Below, piece by piece: positions 7,187-10,449 of a stretch of 10,449 nt of DNA. Source of the DNA: Akkermansiaceae bacterium (GTDB taxonomy: Bacteria; Verrucomicrobiota; Verrucomicrobiia; Verrucomicrobiales; Akkermansiaceae). The stretch spans positions 1-10,449 of the forward strand of contig JAQGPE010000353.1 of assembly GCA_028293225.1 (NCBI GenBank). Reading direction: 5' to 3'. The notes under the pieces were generated by a model that was given only the letters and a program-made list of their open reading frames with translations, had not been told where the DNA came from and made no database searches. The position numbers were made by a program, and so were the translations under genes. The first letter of the stretch is position 1. Each line of letters opens with the position of its first letter.

Positions 7187-7213
7187 GCGCCTGATTGATG
7201 GGGCGGATCAGGC
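7187..7213 (-). promoter_or_regulatory. Hairpin immediately before the GHL10 start codon
   Basis: A perfect 7-base-pair inverted repeat, GCCTGAT (7189-7195) and ATCAGGC (7207-7213), with an 11-base loop, ends two bases before the GHL10 ATG. In the mRNA it would cover the ribosome-binding zone, so it could restrain translation; as DNA it could be a repressor site overlapping the leader. It is seen in the sequence, but the function is inference. Confidence 0.25.
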
Positions 7214-7316
7214 TCGCATGCAAGTCACGAAGCTTCGGATTTCATGGCTTTATGGATTCCTGAAGGAAGCGAGCTTGTCCCGGCGTAGAAGCTGGAGACT
7301 TGCCGCCAGCATCAAA

Positions 7317-7844
7317 ATGAACAAAAATACCATGATGATCGAGGACGGAGAAAAGACCACTTTTCACATGCCCACCTTCATGAAGGTCCTCTACACCTTC
7401 TGCGGACTGGGCATGGCGGTCATGGCCTGGTACTACTGCTCCGCCTACTCGACGTGGCGGAATCAGGCCTGGGTGCCCAATGACAAGGAGGCGATCCTCC
7501 AGAGTCTGGCCATCCAGCGCAAGCCGGCCGAGGTTTTCGAATGCAAGGGCGAAGACGGCCCGCGGCCTCTCTGGATCCGCATGCAACTGCCGAAAGAGGA
7601 GGTCCCGCAGGTGGTGCTGAAGAACGAGAAGCTGATGGCTGATCTAAGGGACGTGGAAAACTCCAGCTTTGAGGTCGACCACAGTGCCCGGTCACTGATT
7701 CTCTACGAAAGGGATAAGGAAGACACTTGGGTGCCGGAGGGATTTTTCCTGAAATCCGGCTACGAGGGCGATCGCCGCGCGGTGGCGTTGTATGAGTCCG
7801 AGGACAGCCCGGATGCGCTGGTGATTGTGCACCTGACGCTTTGA
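7317..7844 (+). CDS. Hypothetical single-pass membrane protein
   Basis: This 175-residue protein is not recognised. From the chosen ATG at 7317 there is a short polar N-terminus (about 20 residues, including FHMPTF), one hydrophobic segment (about 24-45: VLYTFCGLGMAVMAWYYCSAY), then a soluble, charged domain of about 130 residues rich in Glu, Lys and Val. The N-terminus is probably cytoplasmic and the C-terminal domain outside (inference). The open frame reaches back to an ATG at 7185, but the extra 44 residues are Arg-rich and unlike the rest; that region more likely serves as leader. ATGs at 7332 and 7335 are alternatives. Codon use is normal for the window. It diverges from the GHL10 gene and is followed by another orphan on the same strand. 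Confidence 0.65.
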   Translation: MNKNTMMIEDGEKTTFHMPTFMKVLYTFCGLGMAVMAWYYCSAYSTWRNQAWVPNDKEAILQSLAIQRKPAEVFECKGEDGPRPLWIRMQLPKEEVPQVVLKNEKLMADLRDVENSSFEVDHSARSLILYERDKEDTWVPEGFFLKSGYEGDRRAVALYESEDSPDALVIVHLTL

Positions 7845-7850
7845 GGAAGG

Positions 7851-7883
7851 GGCGGCCTGCCACTCCGCCGTGCATTTTCCTTT
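7851..7883 (+). terminator. Possible terminator after the membrane protein gene
   Basis: GGCGG (7851-7855) pairs with CCGCC (7865-7869) across a nine-base loop, followed by a T-rich stretch (TTTTCCTTT, 7875-7883). It sits just after the stop codon of the upstream gene. The stem is only five pairs and the T run is interrupted, so this is tentative. Confidence 0.3.
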
Positions 7884-7925
7884 CGGTTGTTCGTTTGCCT
7901 AATATTTGCCAACATCGCCTTCACA

Positions 7926-8417
7926 ATGAGGTCAGCTTTAATTGTCGGAGTGGTAATGGTCTTTTCGCAATTCTCCTGCATACAGTTATTATTTAATCCC
8001 GGTTATACGCGAACCTATCGTCCAGAGAAAATATTTCAGGAAAAAGGCCGGTATGCGTATCAATATGAAGTTAACACAAAGCGTAGTAATGTTTATTTCA
8101 TTCATGATGGTATGGGGATGCTCTCTGGGCGGGAAACTAAAAAATATAAGATCAGATTGCTAAATCACGGCCATGAATTCGAGGTAACAACGCATAAAGA
8201 TCTCTATTCGATGAAGCCTTGGATAAAAGTAAGAACAGGGGAAATGCTGGAAATTGAAATGGATCCTTCTGAGACCGGATTTCAAGCCAGCAATGCGGTT
8301 TCCGGGCCGACAGAACGTGGAATGTATGAGCCAATTAATGCCACGATTACTTTTATGGGGCTTCCGGCAGAGTTGGAGAGTAATCTATTAATCGAATCGT
8401 ACTCAGACGGATTGTAG
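7926..8417 (+). CDS. Hypothetical AT-rich orphan, possible lipoprotein
   Basis: The 163-residue product is not recognised. The N-terminus MRSALIVGVVMVFSQFSC looks like a short signal peptide ending in Cys18; the box before the cysteine (SQFS) is a poor lipobox, so lipoprotein processing is only possible. The mature part is polar and aromatic-rich (YAYQYEV, SNVYFIHDG, MKPWIKVRTGEMLEIEM) and looks mostly beta. The gene is about 40% GC in the lines counted, against 65-70% around it, and uses AT-ending codons freely, which suggests transfer from another genome. The ATG at 7926 is chosen over an in-frame TTG at 7887 because it gives a normal signal-peptide start; TAATAT (7900-7905) could be a -10 box upstream. 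The next gene (minus strand) converges on it. Confidence 0.65.
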   Translation: MRSALIVGVVMVFSQFSCIQLLFNPGYTRTYRPEKIFQEKGRYAYQYEVNTKRSNVYFIHDGMGMLSGRETKKYKIRLLNHGHEFEVTTHKDLYSMKPWIKVRTGEMLEIEMDPSETGFQASNAVSGPTERGMYEPINATITFMGLPAELESNLLIESYSDGL

Positions 8418-8494
8418 GTGCTAAATCCCAGTCAGTGAACATGTGAACGGTGCGCGCTAGCCCTATTCTATTATATTCACAAAGGTCGGATTGA

Positions 8495-9826
8495 TTAATC
8501 GGGTTTTACTTGCTTGTGCAGGAAAATGCCCTTCTTGTTCGCGGTGAGGACGTCGGGGAGACGGTCACCCGTGACGTCACCGGCGATGATTTCGGTGCCG
8601 ACGCCGCTTTTGTCGCTGATCAGGACGGGCTTGAAGGTGACTTGGCGGTCGGCGGTGCGGCGGGTGAGAAAGGCGTAGACAACGGGTGCACCGCTCGGGT
8701 CGACGTCGCCGGTGGGGCCGTGGGCCCAGAAGCGCTTGCCGGTGACGATGTCCTTGATGCCGTCGCCGTCCATGTCACAGAGATCGACGGCGTGGATCTG
8801 GGCGAAGGTGATGCCGTCGGGATTGTCGGAGGCTTCCTTGCCGACGATGAGGTGTTGCTTGAACTCGATGGCACCGTCCTTGCCGGCGACCTGCTCGAAC
8901 CAAGCCAGGCCGTGGCCATGGGCTTCCAGGCTGGTGACGATGTCGTTCTTGCCGTCGCCGTTGAAATCGTAGGCGTACATCTGGGCGCCGCCGGTGCCGA
9001 AGTTGGCGGGGTGGAATTTCCAGACCGGATCGCCTTTCAGAGACGCGGGCTGTTCCCACCAGCCGTCATTGCGGAGGATGTCCATGCGGCCGTCGCCATT
9101 CACGTCGCCGACGCCGCAGCCGTGGGTGAAACGCTGCCAGTCACCCGCCGGTGAGATCTTGTGGAAGGTCCAGAGGGCATCGGGGTGCTTCTTGTCCGGG
9201 GTGGCGTAGCCGATGTAGGCGGACTCCTTGCCGTCCTCAGTGAGGCGGGTGTTGAAGACCAGTTCAGGAACCTTGTCGCCGGTCAGATCGGTGAAGATCG
9301 GAGACTCGTTGTCGGTGTGCTCGATCGCCTTGTGGATCGGCCAGATGCCGTCCTTGCCCTTGGGATTTTCATGCCAGTAGGAGGCCTCGCCGGGGAAATT
9401 GATCACCAGGACGTCCGGCCAGCCGTCGCCATTGATGTCGGCGGGAAAGGTCATGAAGCTGTCGCTGTAGCAGTTTTTGGCGCCCTTGCCGCCTTCGAAG
9501 CCCTCGACCTTGGTCACGGTGCCGTCGGGATTGGTCTTGTCGAAGGGGGCGACGCCGGCGGGGGAATGGCGCTCGTCGGTGCGGTCGTATTCGTGGCGGA
9601 CCTTGAAGTCGGGACCTGCCCACCAGTAAGGACCGGCCATGATGTCCATCTTGCCGTCCTTGTTGAAATCCGCGTAGCCGATGCCCTCGCTCCAGAAGGC
9701 GTCGCTGAGTTCGATCGTCTCGAATTTCAGGTCCGCGGCGTGGAGAGCGGTGCCGGAGGCGGCGAGGGCAGCGGCGAGGAGAACCGGGTAAAAGCGGCGG
9801 CGGGAAGGCAGGGACGACGGGATCAT
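8495..9826 (-). CDS. Secreted FG-GAP/VCBS repeat beta-propeller protein
   Basis: The protein has 443 residues. A signal peptide spans about 1-30 (Arg-rich start, Leu/Ala core, ending TALHA). Seven calcium-binding FG-GAP-type loops of the DxNxDGxxD pattern begin at residues 53, 130, 180, 241, 287, 351 and 417, which fits a seven-bladed propeller covering the whole mature chain. Five are canonical (for example DFNKDGKMD, DVNGDGRMD); the third (DLTGDKVPE) and seventh (DVTGDRLPD) lack the central glycine. No catalytic or anchoring domain is visible, so a binding or scaffold role outside the cell or in the periplasm is likely. Such stand-alone propellers are frequent in Planctomycetota and Verrucomicrobiota (family knowledge). 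The ATG at 9826 is supported by the signal peptide; its leader is pyrimidine-rich with no Shine-Dalgarno match. The 103 bases upstream hold its promoter, which I could not place. Confidence 0.92.
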   Translation of the reverse strand: MIPSSLPSRRRFYPVLLAAALAASGTALHAADLKFETIELSDAFWSEGIGYADFNKDGKMDIMAGPYWWAGPDFKVRHEYDRTDERHSPAGVAPFDKTNPDGTVTKVEGFEGGKGAKNCYSDSFMTFPADINGDGWPDVLVINFPGEASYWHENPKGKDGIWPIHKAIEHTDNESPIFTDLTGDKVPELVFNTRLTEDGKESAYIGYATPDKKHPDALWTFHKISPAGDWQRFTHGCGVGDVNGDGRMDILRNDGWWEQPASLKGDPVWKFHPANFGTGGAQMYAYDFNGDGKNDIVTSLEAHGHGLAWFEQVAGKDGAIEFKQHLIVGKEASDNPDGITFAQIHAVDLCDMDGDGIKDIVTGKRFWAHGPTGDVDPSGAPVVYAFLTRRTADRQVTFKPVLISDKSGVGTEIIAGDVTGDRLPDVLTANKKGIFLHKQVKPD

Positions 9827-9929
9827 GGGAGAAGGGCTACGTCGGATAAGAATCGAATCTAGCGAGGATGTTGTCAGCTTGGAGCAATGAGGTGCGGCAC
9901 CGTCCGCCGGGAAGCCGGAGACCCTGCCA

Positions 9930-10449
9930 TCAGGGGCTGGCAGTCAGTTTGAGATAGGGCGCTTCGGAAGCGCCATCTGCGGATGCGGGCGGAGGGCCGA
10001 GTGGGATGGGCTGGTCATAAGGAAGGCGGGCTCCGGAAGAGATCCTGCGCACCGGTTTTCCGGCTGATATCAGGTCGATCGTATAAGTGGCGGCGAGCTC
10101 GAAAGGGGTGGTGCCGACGGCGGCGATCGAGGAAGAAGAGGGATCGGGAAACGATGGCTGGAGTTGGAACAGGAGATCTTCCTGGCCGCCGCCGGTTCGT
10201 TTGATGGTGGAAACCTGCTGATAGAAGCAGCTCAGTCCCCAGTTTCCCGAAGAGGGCGAAGACTCGACCCAGAAGGAGCCTTGAGGCGGGCAGGCCATCC
10301 CCGGATTGGAGAGGAAATCCGCAGCCACGGGATCGGTGACGATGACGAAGCTGTCGCTGAGAGGATCGTAACCGGCGAAGTGGCCGGGCTTGGCCAGGTC
10401 CGTGCTGAACTTTTCCTTGAAGTGCGGAGCGGCGTCGATGAAGCGGCCG
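9930..10449 (-). CDS. Hypothetical protein, C-terminal 172 residues only
   Basis: A minus-strand frame is open from the right edge of the window to a TGA at 9932-9930. The N-terminus lies outside, so an internal GTG at 10328 need not be the start. The visible part begins GRFIDAAPHFKEKF and contains VIVTDPVAADFL, a Gly/Ser/Trp-rich stretch with two cysteines (MACPP and LSCFYQQ), and a proline-rich C-terminal end. No transmembrane segment or known motif is seen. Reading-frame continuity over 520 bases and normal composition support a real gene. It lies on the same strand as, and 103 bases upstream of, the FG-GAP gene, so the two might be co-transcribed. Confidence 0.7.
   Translation of the reverse strand, partial: GRFIDAAPHFKEKFSTDLAKPGHFAGYDPLSDSFVIVTDPVAADFLSNPGMACPPQGSFWVESSPSSGNWGLSCFYQQVSTIKRTGGGQEDLLFQLQPSFPDPSSSSIAAVGTTPFELAATYTIDLISAGKPVRRISSGARLPYDQPIPLGPPPASADGASEAPYLKLTASP

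Noticed and set aside
6107..7198. 363-codon plus-strand frame opposite the GHL10 gene
   Set aside because: Composition is a Gly/Val/Asp-rich mirror of the real gene, with no recognisable domain.
7880..8500. Insertion sequence or integron cassette for the AT-rich island
   Set aside because: No terminal inverted repeats, target duplication, attC-like site or transposase could be seen at either edge.
9161..9862. 233-codon and neighbouring plus-strand frames opposite the FG-GAP gene
   Set aside because: Antisense to a gene with seven intact calcium-loop motifs and a signal peptide; the products are low-complexity.

Overview
The window is about 65-70% GC over most of its length and reads as an ordinary chromosomal segment. 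A free-living Gram-negative bacterium of the Planctomycetota/Verrucomicrobiota type, most likely Verrucomicrobiota, would fit. This is an inference from three things: the secreted FG-GAP propeller protein, the GHL10-type secreted hydrolase, and the near absence of Shine-Dalgarno sequences before start codons. No rRNA, tRNA, CRISPR array or transposase was seen.

Layout, left to right. (1) A VanW-family gene on the minus strand runs off the left edge. (2) Divergent from it, on the plus strand, are S-methyl-5'-thioadenosine phosphorylase (mtnP) and, 80 bases on, a small RibD-C/DHFR-fold reductase. (3) A 348-base gap rich in short inverted repeats separates these from a converging minus-strand two-component operon: an OmpR-type response regulator followed, with a 4-base ATGA overlap, by a membrane sensor histidine kinase. 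(4) Next, also on the minus strand, is a secreted glycosyl-hydrolase-like protein of the GHL10 (YngK/DigH) type. (5) Two plus-strand genes of unknown function follow: a single-pass membrane protein, and a possible lipoprotein in an AT-rich island (about 7880-8500, near 40% GC in the lines counted). (6) The window ends with a minus-strand secreted seven-motif FG-GAP/VCBS beta-propeller protein and the C-terminal 172 residues of an unrecognised protein that enters from the right edge.

Functionally this is a mixed neighbourhood rather than one pathway. The methylthioadenosine phosphorylase recycles a by-product of polyamine and S-adenosylmethionine metabolism. The two-component system could control an envelope function; the nearest envelope gene on the same strand is the GHL10 protein upstream, but no shared control signal was found. 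VanW next to a two-component system recalls vancomycin-resistance clusters, but vanH/A/X/Y genes are absent and mtnP lies between, so that reading is rejected.

No clear new defence or mobile system was found. The items most worth a second look are the AT-rich island with its orphan gene, the extra cysteine-bearing module behind the VanW domain, the unassigned sensor domain of the histidine kinase, and the pyrimidine-rich, Shine-Dalgarno-free leaders.
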